Assembly (NCBI GenBank): GCA_030268105.1
Contig: BSDZ01000040.1
Location: 124,001 to 188,000, forward strand
Origin: Volvox africanus
Taxonomy: Eukaryota; Chlorophyta; Chlorophyceae; Chlamydomonadales; Volvocaceae
Direction: 5' to 3'
DNA length: 64,000 bases
The notes beneath the pieces are model-generated. The model was given only the letters and a program-made list of their open reading frames with translations. It had not been told where the DNA came from and did not search any database. Of this stretch, positions 46,750 to 58,700 are shown one piece after another. How positions within the stretch are numbered: position 1 is the first letter of the stretch; each line of letters starts with the position of its first letter. The position numbers and the translations under genes are program-made.

Positions 46750-49700
46750 ATGAGCGCCGTCGCCAATTTACTGAGCGGCCAGTCTTCCGCTCCTGCCTCG
46801 GAAAGCGCGACAATCACAAGACCATCTCGCGAAGTAGAAGGCAACGAAAAGGGCGCCCGTCGAGCAGAAGCAGCACCAGCCGCAAACACTATTGCGCCAT
46901 CTCAGTCCAACTTGTTCAGCAGCGCCCTGCTCTTAGGTGGCGTGGCGGGCACTGCCGCTCTCGGAATTGGCCTGGGGGTTGCTCTATTGCTTAGAGGTGG
47001 ATGGCGCGAGAAAGGTCAACGCAGCAAGAAACCGGGAGCTTCGAGGGCAGGTACGACGTAGATGTGTGGCGACCTGACAGAGGGTCCCTGACTGCCTGTG
47101 CGTTAGTTTGGGTGTGCATGTACGCGTGTATCTCTCTCTCCCTCTCTCCCTCTCTCCCTTTCTCCCTCTCTCCCTCCCCCCCTCTCTCCCTCTCTCCCTC
47201 TCTCTCTCTCTCCCTCCCCCCCTCTCTCCCTCTCTCTTCCTCTCTCCCTCTCTCCCTCTCTCCCTCCCCCCCTCTCGCCTCTCCTGTGTTCTTCTGTTTC
47301 CAAGCTGTTTGTGAGGGCTTAGAGTGGCAGTGGGCGGCTCTGTGTTGCCGTACGCCCTTCCTGAACTCCCTCGTGTTCTCCCCTCCCACTCATTTCGGCA
47401 TTTCTTTTCCCGGGTCGATAACCGGGTGGTTTTACCGCACCTTTATACTGCCGCACATAAACCTATGCTCACTCCGCCTACTCGCACTTGGCGGTCCCCG
47501 CGAGGCGCAGGTCCCAGCGGCGCGAAACTCAAGGCCACGTCCCGATGCGTCGCTTTAGCGGACGGCAGCGCGTGTGTGATTCGCAGGGAGATTGCAGCGG
47601 ACAACTCTTGCCTCTTCAACAGCGTAGGTAAGTGCCCGAGTCGGTGGGTCGTTAGTGAGGAAACGACCTGGGGGAAGCGGCTGGAGGGCGGGGCGGGGGA
47701 AGCAGCGATTGAGAACGGGGAAGAAGTGGACCTGGAAAGGGGCAGAAGACGTAGGCAGGGGCAGGGGCAGGGGCAGCTGATATCATGGGCAATGCTGTTG
47801 TTCCGCTGCTGCCGCAGGTTACGTGATGCACAAATCCCGGTCAAGAGCGCCGCATTTGCGCACGGTGGGGATGAGTGCGGGAGGGGGCAGGGGGAACAGC
47901 GGGCGGATGCGGGGGAAGAGAAATGGGAGTGGGAGGAGATTTTCCTTGGAGGAATACCCCAACGTGTTCTGGTATGACGGGATCAAGGAGGAGGAGGAGG
48001 AGGGGGAGGAGGAGGAGGGGAGGAGGAGGGGGGGGAGGGACTCACGAATGTCGGAGCGGAAATCCGCAGCACAGTTCCTAGTCACACCTCCTCCTCGGCC
48101 GAACGTGTTAACGTTAAACACAGGTACACACACACAATCACACCTACCCCCCCACACACACACACACACGATCACACACACTCTCCCTCTTCCTCCCGCC
48201 TCCCCATCAGGTGGTGGCGCAGCAAGTGGCCAGTGACCGAACCGTGTACTCGGACGCCTTCCTTGGGATGACTAATGAGGCATACTGCAACTGGATACGG
48301 CAACCTCACACCTGGGGTGGAGGTATTGAGCTGTCTATCTTGGCACAGGCGTACGGCATGGAGATCGCAGCCTGGAACATCGAGAGCTGCAAGGAGCACG
48401 TGTTCGGTGAAGAGTCGGGTGAGACGGCGGGGAGAGGGGTGTGTGTGTGCGTGTGTGTATGTATGTTTGTATGTATGTGTATGTGTATGTGTTTGTGCGT
48501 ATGTATGTGTATTCGTATGGTGTGTGTGTGTGTTTTGTGTATTGATTTATGTGTATATGTGTATATCTTATGTCTATGTGTCTGTATGTGTGTATGTGCT
48601 TCGAAGGGAAAGAGAAAGCAGAGGCCGCAGAACCGCACATGGTAGTTGCATGTATCGATGTGTCCTTTATTTATTGTCAGTGCTTACTTAGGCTATGAGG
48701 TGTTGTGTGCGCTGTACGTTTGTTCAACGTTTGTCCTGAAGCGCGGAAATCCGAATCCATAATCCGATGAAATCCAAACCTGTTGGACCCCACCGACTTT
48801 TAAACAGATCCAGCAATTGTACGAGTGCAAATGAATTGTACGAGTGCAAATGAATCTACGATTTTTAAATGCACGCATGCACGATGTGTTCAGTTATTTG
48901 ATGTGTGTGTGTGTGTTTTGCGAGCTGATCCTTATCCCAGCATCATGGTTGCCGCCTTTCCCGCCGGGGACCCTCGGGCCCTGTGCCGCTTTCCTGATTA
49001 GGCTACATGCGGCGTGTAATGGTGATATACAACGGAGTGCATTACGACGCGCTGGCAGGTGTGAGGGAGGGGGGAACTGGCAATGTATGAGCAAACTAAA
49101 CACATGGTGTTTGAAGCAGCAGCCCGCCTGGGGGGTTTGCAAGCGGAGGCTGTGGAGGTGGTGAAAGTGGTTAAGGTGGACGGGTAAGTGTTTGGAGAAA
49201 GGGAGGGAGGGAGGGAGGGAGCCCGCGGAGACAGCTAGGGATGGATGTATGGGCGTTGGGCGCTCCAGAGAAATCTCGTCGAGCATATGCTTGTCACTTC
49301 TTCTTTGGTACCTTTCGATATTTTACTTGATCGGTATTTCCTGTTTATGCATTTCATTATTTATTTATTTATGTATTTATTATTCGTCTCTATTTGAGCT
49401 TGTCATTTGTTTTTATTTTATTGTCATATTATATGTATAGGGTTCTTCTCCCAGTCCCCGCCGCATCATACCCACTATTTATGGGGAGTTAGGAATCGCT
49501 GCTTCGTTTCCGTCTTTTCTGTCATTGCCACCACAACCTGCCAAGCCCCACATGTTCCACGATCATGGAAGTGGTACGGCGACCCTTACCCCATATTTCC
49601 CGAAATTCCCCTTCCGAGTTCCGATCCCGAAACCCTATATGTGAATCCAAACGCAGTGTGCTCTAGTCCGCGGGCCAACCCTGAAGACGACGAGACGTCG

Positions 49701-50238
49701 TACAATCCCCGTAGCAAGCGTGGCAAGATGATCATTGCGGCGGCACAGAAACTGGTCAGTCCCACATCCTCTCGCGCCAACCCGCTTCTCCCTCTCCACA
49801 TACAAACACATACACTTACACATACACTTACACACAAAACCGTAACCTAGACCCTAAATACCTAACACACATCACCACCGCCACCATTAGGTGGAGCTGG
49901 CACACAAGGAGAGCCTGTTCCATGGCGCCTTCAAGAAACAATCCACGTCGACGGCCACGACGATGGCAGGAAGAACACCTATGGCGAACGGCACTGCAGC
50001 CGCCGCTGCCGCCACAGGTGGTACTGCCACTGCAGCAGCTCGTAAGACAGCACCTGGCGTCAGCGCTACTAGGCGGGTGGCGCGGAGTGCCACCGCTGCC
50101 GCTGCCGCTTCTGCTGCAGCAGCGGCCAGCAGCGGCTCGAAATCGGGTTTAGAGGGGGGTGGGGAGATGCGCGCCGGCCTTGAGGCGACGGGGCTAGGGA
50201 CACAGGAGCAGACGCCGGGGACTGAGGGCATTGTCTGA
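46750..50238 (+). CDS. OTU1/OTU2-type deubiquitinase, predicted membrane-anchored
   Basis: OTU-family cysteine protease related to plant OTU2 and yeast OTU1/YOD1, which remove ubiquitin chains in p97/ER-associated pathways. Exons I can place: 46750-47050, 47511-47627, 47818-47864, 48211-48418, 49002-49058, about 49112-49183, one ending at 49754 (start unclear), and 49891-50238 (stop). The first five join in phase. The catalytic loop is EIAADNSCLFNSVGY (Asp and Cys), then HLRTVVAQQVASD across a junction, WGGGIELSILAQAYG, and VMVIYNGVHYDALA with the catalytic His. Exon 1 encodes a hydrophobic span (about residues 57-85, SSALLLGGVAGTAALGIGLG) followed by basic residues, like a membrane anchor. 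The C-terminal C2H2 finger of OTU1 is not seen, and an Ala/Thr/Gly-rich tail takes its place. That exon 1 belongs to this gene rests on phase and spacing. Confidence 0.82.
47131..47281. repeat. CTCTCCCT pyrimidine repeat in OTU intron 1
   Basis: About 150 bp of almost pure C/T, in tandem CTCTCCCT and CCCCCCT variants, within the intron 47051-47510. The Pro/Leu/Ser and Arg/Glu/Gly open frames over it are by-products. Confidence 0.93.
48436..48600. repeat. TGTATG/GT-rich tract in OTU intron
   Basis: A GT-rich imperfect repeat (TGTG, TATG units) immediately after the donor at 48419. It resembles the GT tracts that follow two RAD16 donors. Confidence 0.85.
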
Positions 50239-50354
50239 TTAGGACACATTCATACTATATAGCAGTAAATACATGCAGCTGTGCGTTGGTTGTGTCGGCG
50301 CCCATCCCTTTTACATACTTGCAGTTGCTAAGTGAGTATGTGGGTGGCAAACTT
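50239..50354. other. OTU 3' flank up to the LTR
   Basis: Short spacer after the OTU stop codon. The first copia LTR starts at the TGTT at 50355. No gene. Confidence 0.5.
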
Positions 50355-50652
50355 TGTTAAGGAGATAGAGGAAGTTGTTATGAAGTCTTACAATAGTCGG
50401 AAGCGAACAGATGTATAAGACAGTAGTCGATTGCTACCTGTTGGGGGGCTACTGCAGAGTTTTGGGAACCTTTAGTGCTGATGGTTTCTGATCAACCACT
50501 CTCTGGAGCACTGCAGTCAAGTCTCTATGCAGCTGTCTACCAGTTGGTAGTTGCCCAGCACCTATCACCTTGCACTCTGCAACTGCCTGTCACAACTGCC
50601 GTCCTGCAACTGCTAGATAGGTAACACGCCGGTTTCCACCGTTCACAAGTAC
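50355..50652 (-). repeat. copia-element LTR, left copy
   Basis: About 295 bp, repeated in direct orientation at 53037-54034 once the nested insertion there is removed. It begins TGTTAAGGAGATAGAGG and includes TGATCAACC and CAGTCAAGTCTCTATGCAGC, with a TAACA near 50626 as one possible end. For the minus-strand element this is the 3' LTR. Substitutions between the two copies are frequent, so the element is not recent. The exact end is uncertain. Confidence 0.75.
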
Positions 50653-50681
50653 ACACCGACTCGGCGCCAACCTACACTAGG

Positions 50682-52801
50682 CTATACCCTTTCACCATCA
50701 CCATTAACTTCACCTAAAGCTTTTGTCATAACATCAACCACTATCTTCTCCGTGGGGTAGTACCTCAGCTCAACCTCCCCGCTTGCAACCTGCTCTCTGA
50801 CAACATGATGCATCACATCAATATGCTTTGACTGTTGGGACGGCATCGGGTTGTTGCTGATATTAATCGCATCCATGGACCGGGAAAGCACACTCAGGGC
50901 ATAAGCCAGGTCAGGGCGCGTACTCACTGCAAGATAGTTAAGTTCTCCCACCAGAGCTCGGTAAGACATTGGGTCCTCCAGCAGTTCGCTTTCATCAGTC
51001 ACTGGAGTAGCCCTTGTACTGATTGCCAGAGGAGTAACCCTACCTTGCCCGACCTTGCCTGAGGAGTAGCCCGACCCAGCATGTTGTGCCGCTCCAAAAT
51101 CTGCTCAATATACCCAGATTTGACTCAACAAAATTACCATCTCTCTCACAATGAATATCCATGCCCAAAAATACCCGGGCATCCCCAAGGTCTTGAATCT
51201 TGAAGCACTGACCAATTGCCTCTTTCACCTTCCGCACCAGCTCTAAATCGTCTGACGCCACACGTGTATCATCCACATGAACCAGTGCAATCACTACTCC
51301 CCTCTCATCAACCTTCAGAAACATAGCCGGATCTGACTTAGATGGGAACAGCCCAATCTCTGCAAACTTTTTATCATACCAGCACTGTGGTGCCTGCTTC
51401 AGGCCATGTATGGACATGCAGGTGACATCCTAGACTTGGGGTCTCCGACTCATACCCCGGTGGCTGCTCCATTCAAAGATTCTCCTTCAATTCTCCATTC
51501 AAAAACACAGTCATCGCAACTTGCTGGTGAATGGGCATTTTCCTAGCCGCCGCAACTGCTAGAAGGGCTCGAAAAGATGAGACACGGGATGTTGATGCAA
51601 AGAGCTCACCATAATCCACCCCCTCGCACTGTACAAAACCTTTTGCTACTAAGCGCACCTTGAACCGCTCAACACAACCATCCAGGTTGTGCTTAACCTT
51701 ATAAACCCAGCAACACGGAATCAGCTTGGTGCCAAGTGGGGCCTTTCTAAGGTCCAGGTACCATTAGCCAACTGAGAGTAAATATCATCATCCATAGCCT
51801 TCTTCCACTCACTGGCCTGTGCCCCAGACATTGCTTCAGCATAGCTATTGGGCTCAGACTCCCCTATTGCTGCCACCACATGGACCCGGCCTGTAATGGA
51901 CTTAGGTTCCTCATTGCGCCACCACTCAGAAGGCTGTTTGCGATCACGCGCAGGGTACCTATATGCAAAAACTTCACTAGCATCAGCAGCACCCATAGAC
52001 GGGCCAGCACCAGAAGAACTCCCCAAGGGACCTGCACCCAAAGTACCACCACCCCCTGCTGGGCCGCCACTGTTATCCCCTATTTACCTCCTGCACCTGT
52101 GGACGGACTTGCAGATGATCCGCCACCCTGGGTTTGGGGGGCCGGTTCCCAATCATCCTCATCATCACTATTACAATCAGAATTACCCGCAACTGGATTT
52201 TGCCATCTCACTGATTTCCTCACACTACCTTGCATAGTAGACTGTAGACCAACATTCTGCTCATCTAAGGTGACATCAGTGTGCACAGACACTACATGGT
52301 CCGGAAACAGGATGCGGTACTGGCCTGCATCGCCATACCCAACCAGGACACCCTTGCAACTCAATGGATCGAACTTGTTGCGCTTCTCCTTGGGAATATG
52401 AACATATGCCGTACAGTCAAACACATGCAGATGACTCACATCGGGCTGCTCCCCTAAGAAAGCTTCATAGGGTGTGCATGGCAGGCCGGAGACTGGTGAA
52501 ACATTCCAAAGATAATACACCGTAGAAACAGCCTCAGCCCACATGCATTGAGGCAGTTGAGACTCGGCCAACAGAGCACGCATCTTCTCTAACAGAGTCC
52601 TATTCAAGCGTTCAGCAGCCCCATTCTGCTTAGGTGCATACCCCAACGTAGGACCATGTCTAATCCCTTTCGTACGGAAAAACTCCTGCAGGGGACTGTT
52701 GGTAAACTCACTCCCGAGATCAGATCGCACCTCCTTGACCCGAAAGCCACTGTACGTCTCCAGTTGATGAGTGGAATGTTGGTCTTCAGTCTACTATGCA
52801 A
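50682..52801 (-). pseudogene. Ty1/copia polyprotein remnant (integrase-RT-RNaseH)
   Basis: Read on the minus strand from the right: integrase core with RSDLGSEF (second catalytic Asp) and the Glu helix APKQNGAAERLNR; the copia-typical region PYEAFLGEQPDVSHLHVFDC; then a linker (AFAYRYPARDRKQPSEWW-like); then RT with MRLVAKGFVQCEGVDYGELF, LKQAPQCWY and the catalytic LVHVDD; then RNaseH start YRALVGELNYLAVSTRPDLAY. The pieces lie in at least four different frames or are separated by stops, so no polyprotein can be made. The gag, protease and the integrase N-terminus with its HHCC finger are absent. It is described as a broken element only. Confidence 0.88.
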
Positions 52802-53036
52802 GCCGGTCGTGTGAGGAAATCAGTGAGATGGCAAAATCCAGTTGCGGGTAATTCTGATTGTAATAACGATGATGAGGATGATTGGGAACCGGCCCCCCAA
52901 ACCCAGGGTGGCAGATCATCTGCAAGTCCGTCCACAGGTGCAGGAGGTTCAGGGGATAACAGTGGCGGCCCAGCAGGGGGTGGTGGTACTTCGGGTGCAG
53001 GTCCCTTGGGGAGTTCTCCTGGTGCTGGCCCATCCC
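52797..53036 (+). repeat. Inverted copy of copia integrase/linker segment
   Basis: About 240 bp in plus orientation matches the reverse complement of about 52010-52240 (shared SVRWQNPVAGNSDC, DDWEPAPQTQGG, GAGPLGSS). It directly abuts the right LTR, where a normal element would have primer-binding site and gag. The copies differ by scattered substitutions and by a small indel near the Ser-Gly-Asp-Asn stretch. Confidence 0.85.
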
Positions 53037-54034
53037 TGTTAAGAAGATAGAGGAAGTATACTGCTTGTGGCAGCGTAGCTTAATTGTAAGAGCACTGACG
53101 TTCCCGACAGGAGGTATGTGTTGGAATCCCATCGCTGTCACCACGGGTTGTTCAAGGCTTTCAGCAACCATTGGGGTATGTGGTGGCAAGCCCATCACCA
53201 GAAGGCTAGGAGCCGTGGATGAGGAGAAAATGGACGAACAAGGCCCCTCTGGAACTGGACAAGAAGTTGATCTGAGGCTACTAAAAAGCATGGCTAGGCC
53301 GAACCTCGCACGAGCCTTAGATGGTGATCTCTATGAGGGGTGCAGAAATCCCCAGCGGGTGAAGCAGGTTGTAGGGGGCTAAGTACCCTCCGCCAGGACA
53401 AAGCGCAGGGTGCCATGTGGTGGTAGATAACGTGACATGGGCGGTGCGATTTCAGGAGGCCTGGTGTATACAGGAGCACCGGACTCTGGCAAGATGCAAG
53501 AACGGGTCGTGTCCAACAGCGAGAGTGTGGTGTGTGGCCTAGCGATAATGGTTCAACGTTGGTCGAAGAAGATGGACGATCAACCGGGATAGCGGTGGAG
53601 ATATGGAGTATAGGGAGTCCGTGAGTGTACCCCCTCAGTGCCGTCTCCCCCTTGACACACGCCAGGCTTCGGCCAGGAGTAATGTAATAATAATAATATA
53701 CTGCTTGTATGAAGTATTACAGTAGTCGAAATAGGTCAGATGTGTAAGTCAGTAGACGATTGCCAGCTGTTGGGAGACTACTGCAGAGTTCAGGCACTCT
53801 TAAATAGTAGTTCTGATGGCTTCTGATCAACCTCTCCCTGGAGTAATGCAGTCAAGTCTCTATGCAGCTCTCTACCATTGGGTAGTTGCCCAGCACCTAC
53901 CACCAGCAACTTACTTCCACTTGACAGCTGCTCACCACCTATCACCTTGCACCCTGCAACTGCCTGTCACAACTGCCGCCCTGCAACTGCTAGATAGGTA
54001 ACTGCGACGGTTTGCACCATCCACAACTTAACAA
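53037..54034 (-). repeat. copia-element LTR, right copy, split by a SINE
   Basis: Matches the left LTR (TGTTAAGAAGATAGAGGAAG at the start; CAGTCAAGTCTCTATGCAGC and CTGCAACTGCTAGATAGGTA later). It is interrupted by a 631 bp SINE-like insertion plus target duplication after 53065. For the minus-strand element this is the 5' LTR. No convincing 5 bp duplication flanks the two LTRs. Confidence 0.75.
53066..53696 (+). mobile_element. tRNA-derived SINE-like retroelement
   Basis: Flanked by a perfect 12 bp duplication, TATACTGCTTGT, at 53054-53065 and 53697-53708. The first base is the start of a tRNA-like head (53066-53140): acceptor GGCAGCG/CGCTGTC, D-arm GCTTAATTGTAAGAGC and a degenerate T-arm with loop TTGGAAT. 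The anticodon arm is poorly kept. A body of about 550 bp without convincing coding capacity follows. The 3' end is GGCTTCGGCCAGG, a short hairpin, then a TAATAA-type tail. Head, hairpin, simple tail and duplication together define a SINE mobilised by a partner LINE, which is not identified here. Confidence 0.85.
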
Positions 54035-55767
54035 AATCCACAGTATGTAAGCACAGGAATGACACACGTCACCGATATAGGAGTATGGCTTACAGGTAGT
54101 CCGAAACTTCTTAGAGCATGTCGGAAAAGCGGGCAAGGGGTGTGTGAAGGCGCTGCTACATGTGGAATGAGCGCGCGGGCCGTCATAGTGGCTTTTATGT
54201 GACCCGCGGGTTCAGCACTGCCTGATCAGGACAGGTTCGCAACGTGCTTGGCGGCCTGTGTCGGTCTCTCCTGGGGGCTCGCAGTACCCCAAAAATGATG
54301 GCTGGCGGCAGAGCAAAGGGGGGGTAAGGTCAACCGGGTACTATGTGTGTATGAGGTTTGGAGAGTCAGAGGAAATGGCATCGACTTGCGTGCGGCCTGT
54401 GCGGCCTTTGCCTGTGTTGACTGGCGATTAATGCTCTCGGAGCTTTGGTCATGTGCTGCAGGTGGGAGTCCGTTCTTCAGCTGCCGACAGTGAAGGGTGG
54501 GCTGGATGGGATAGTCATCATGGTGTGATGGGGGCTGGGCGATTGGCCAGGTGGGTAGTGGGGATATTTGGCAGAGCCGTGTGGATTGCAGCCATTCTTT
54601 CCTTTTGACTCAAGTGTGTGGTCAGTAAGGTGGGTAGAGAGGAGAATAACGGACCTGCCTCTGACATCCCAAATGCATCGGTGCAGATGGGTAGTTACGG
54701 AAGCAGGGATGCGTTGTTATCAAGGGGCTTGGGAAGGATGGCATCGCTTGTGTCTGCGGGATTGCGTCGGTACAACATGATGGACTGCCGCTAGAATGTA
54801 TGGCATAAGGGATGGTAGGTGTTGGAGTAATGCAAGCGGAGAATGGAGAATATATATGACCCTGCATTCTTGACGACTTGACAGCTGATTAGGGTTTCAG
54901 GGTTAAGTATTTAAATTGTAAAGACGCGCATGCTGAGTGTGCATAAGCAGTCAGGTGGTGCGAGCTAGGCGCGCCTCTAAGCGGAGCCCCGTATTGCAAC
55001 GTGCCTGACGTCCATACTTCGAAAACGCTGTCACAGATGTTTCATTAGCGGGAGCACCTTGCTGTCATAATTTTAGCAGGAACACATCCAGGTGTGTGAA
55101 CGTATGTTCGACTCATTGCACCCACGCATCCGGCATCCACGTATAGTCAAATGCAATCGTGTGCGCCGTGGTCCAACACTAGGCCCCTTCGACGCTAGCA
55201 CATACGAGGAGCTGAATCAAAAGCTCTATCTTTGATATCATCGTTGCAAATGCTAAAGAACATTAAGCTAACCGTTGCGTAATTCGTTAACAGATGATGG
55301 GGCGCCAGCAGCAGAAAAGTGACAAGTTATACAGTGCTATGAAACCCATTTGTCCATTACCTTCCAAAAGCCACGTCCTTCCCTTTAAGAACGGGTGAAG
55401 GTATTGCAAGAAGCACTATCACGTATCCACTCTTCACCCTGCCTACCAAGTCGATATATCTTGTCGAATTGCCAGCCCAGCTTCCACTCACTTCCCTTCT
55501 TCCTATGCCTCTCGCTCCCCCCTCCCTCCCCCCTCACCCCATACACAAACATGCAAACCAGGAATCAAAATGTCTTCAATACTATTCACAGTTAATGTTC
55601 TAAGCAAATGAAGCACGTTCTCGTCGCTGTCCTTTACTAATCACAAATGCATGAATACGCGATGTACACGCACACATTCACCGCGGGTGCACGAAGTCTG
55701 TCTCACGCTGTCTAGTATTCTGTTACCTACTCCGTCTTGCACTCCTGCTCAGGCCCATCGTTGCCTT
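54035..55767. other. Intergenic, no gene recognised
   Basis: About 1.7 kb between the copia element and the RanGAP stop codon. Only short open frames, none with recognisable domains. A CT-rich stretch lies at 55495-55545. The RanGAP 3' UTR should occupy the right end. Confidence 0.5.
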
Positions 55768-58700
55768 TTATGCAACGGTGAAACGCGCTAGGAGGTCTCC
55801 CAAGCCGAAGTCGTCACTGCCTTCCTCATCCTCGTCCTCATCATCTGTATCTTCCGCCATGTTTTCCTCCAGGGGCCCCAATGCTGCCGACTTGCCAGCG
55901 GCCTCCATTACGCTACGGAGCTGGTCAAGGCCTGTGCGGGAAAATAAGTTATTTAACTCTGCAAATGTTTTCCGATTCAGCGGTGTGATATTTTGGTACA
56001 CCCTCCTCAAACCCCACGCACCATGCCTCAAGTCTGGAGAGCCGCTGTTATCCTTTTAGGGCCCTTATGGCAGTTACCGCACTCACCATTTTCGCTGATG
56101 GTGTTTTCATCAAGTGCCAGAAGTCCCAGGGAGTCTTTGGACGCAAGGGCGTTAGCCACTGCCACCGCACCAGCACGCCGGATCTGCACCAAATAGAGAG
56201 CAAGACACAATATAATGACTTCGCCATCTTGGCGCGACAAAGCTCGGCAAGCATCTTTTCTGTCCTAAAGCTTGTAGCAGCCCCCAACCCCCTTCTGCGC
56301 AAATCCCCTTCCCTTTCTTCCCTACCTGGTTACCGACAAGGTCCACAGTGCTAGGCTCAGCCAGCACAGCCAGCGCACGGGAGAGCGTGACTGCGCCCCG
56401 GTCACCGAGCTCGTTCTCGCGCAGATTGAGAACGTGTAGAGTGGATGCGTGCGACGCCACCAACGCGGCCACCGCCTGTGCAGGGATAAGGGAGTTACGG
56501 AAATAAAGGCTAAGACTAGGTGTAAGACGAGACATAGTCAGGGTGTGAGGATAGCACAAACAAACTTGAGATCTGAGATCAGCCCCTATGGACGTGGTCA
56601 GAAGATGGGATGGCTGCGTACATAGTTACGATTTTCCACCTGCTGCCCGTCCGCCCAATTACTAATCGGCCAGCACCCTCTGAAAACCATCATACCTCTG
56701 AAACACACTTCCCGAAGTCCCGGCCCCACCCAAGGCAAGCAACGGGGCCACGGGTCGCAAATTGCAAAATCACACATCAGACGCTACAGGGGTGGTAGGA
56801 CCCTCATCGTCCAAGCCCCCCATGCCGTACGCATCAGCCATGGGTTCTTCGCCATGTCTGTTTATAAGATGAGAGAGTGCGCTGAACGCTGCACTGTTTC
56901 GACGAATCCACAGTCCTCCCCCATACTCTCCCTAACCCCACCCAAAGGTAGCGCGTTCTCAGTTCCCGACGACGGAGACGCAAACATGCACACACCCGCG
57001 CCGCTGCCGGGTCCACTTCATTCAGCGCAAGCCCCAGCTCCTCCAGCTGCTGCCGCGGCGCTCCGTCGGCGTCGCGGTAGGACTGCAGCAGCGTGCGGCA
57101 CACCTCCTTCACACCGTCAGGCCCAAGGGATGTGTCATTAAGGTTCAAGGCGCGCAATGCGGGCTGCAATGCCAATGCCTTGGCCAGATCCGGAGCCATC
57201 TCAGCAGTGAGGGGATTATCGGATAGGTCCAGCCGAACTAGCCGAGCGCCTGATCAGTCGGTTAGTTGGTCATGAAACACATTTGCAGGGAAACGTGAGA
57301 TTAGTAGCCGTATGAGGGCGTGAGTGTACGCACACGAGCAAGCATTGATAACATTTACATCGAAGACCGAGCCATACCACAGAAGGGAGGAAGGTAACGT
57401 TATGATGATAAGCAGCGCGGCGCAGCACCAAAAAAAAGTGAAATGCCGCAGCACCATGAGAAATGTGTTATGATCAAGTTGAGTACCCGCTAACCCGTAC
57501 GACGATCGCATGTACACACCACGTAGAAGACGCGTAAACTTTTGTTAAGCCCTCCATTGAATATTTGCCTGCTGCTCTTCCCGCGCAGCCCCATGCCTTT
57601 CACAACGTTCGATGCATGAAAAGCCGCCCAGTCCCACACGCGCTTATCAACCCACACCAACCTGCCATCAGAGACTTGGCGAGCGATACACCTCCAGCAG
57701 GTCCGACGCGACTGGATGCAAAGCGGAGGTCCTGGTGACGGAAAAGGGGTGTGTTTAACTCAGCAACTCTTCACGAATGAAAAGGGGTGAACAAGACCAC
57801 CGCGTGTTACATGTTATATTGTTGCTATACCACGCCGTCTCTGCAGGGGTAGTTAGCAAGCAACCTGGCGTGAGAGCTCGAGACACGGATATGAGAAGAG
57901 CGAGTCAACGGGATAGCCAGTCGCGGCGGAAGTGCAAAACAGCGACAAATCGCAGCGACGGCTTTGGCACTATCCTGTGATATTCTCTGTTCCTAACATA
58001 GAAACCGATCAATAAGCAAAATTCCCTGTCGGTGACATTATCCTTAGCTTAACTAGCAAGACCGATGCGCCACACAACCGCTTGACGGCAGGCCAGTCCG
58101 GCCATCTCGGGCTGGCGGACCTACCTCCAGCTGAGGGGCGCGGGCCAGCATTTCAGCGATGTGTTCGGCGCCCTTGTCCCCGCTCATGTTGTTAAACAGG
58201 TGCAGCCGGCGCAACCGGGAGGGATCCCTCAGCAGCTCGGCAGTAGCACGGCAGGCGTGAACAGAGAGACCCACGTTCTGCAGCGAAAGACTCTCCAAGG
58301 GGGCCTGGGGAAAGAGGGAACAGCACGCGGTACGGTAAGGCAGGCGGAACGGAGCAGAGCGAAGCGCAACGCTAGAAACATGCCAAGGATATTGAAGTTG
58401 AGAGCCACCCGGAGACGCATGCAGAGGATGCCAACGTGGCTCAGAACTTCCATCGTCCTCGGTACTCGAAGACACATCATTTTGTAAGGAGATCCAAAAC
58501 TCAAAACCAACAAGGCCTGGGCTGCCACGTCTGTCGGAAAAGCAGCCCGACCACGCCGGGCCGCGACACGCACCTTGCCAGCCAGCACAGCCTCGCACGC
58601 GCGGAGACCCTTCTCCCCAAGAGCATTGTCTGAGAGGTTCAGCGCTGTAAGCCGGGGGGCACCCGACAAGGCCAAGGAAAGCACGCGCAGCACGTCCAAT

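Noticed and set aside
47864..48122. Long acidic/Arg-rich extension of the third OTU exon
   Set aside because: Splicing at cgcacg|gtgggg joins HLRT to VVAQQVASD in phase and matches the OTU2 core. Reading through gives the wrong phase.
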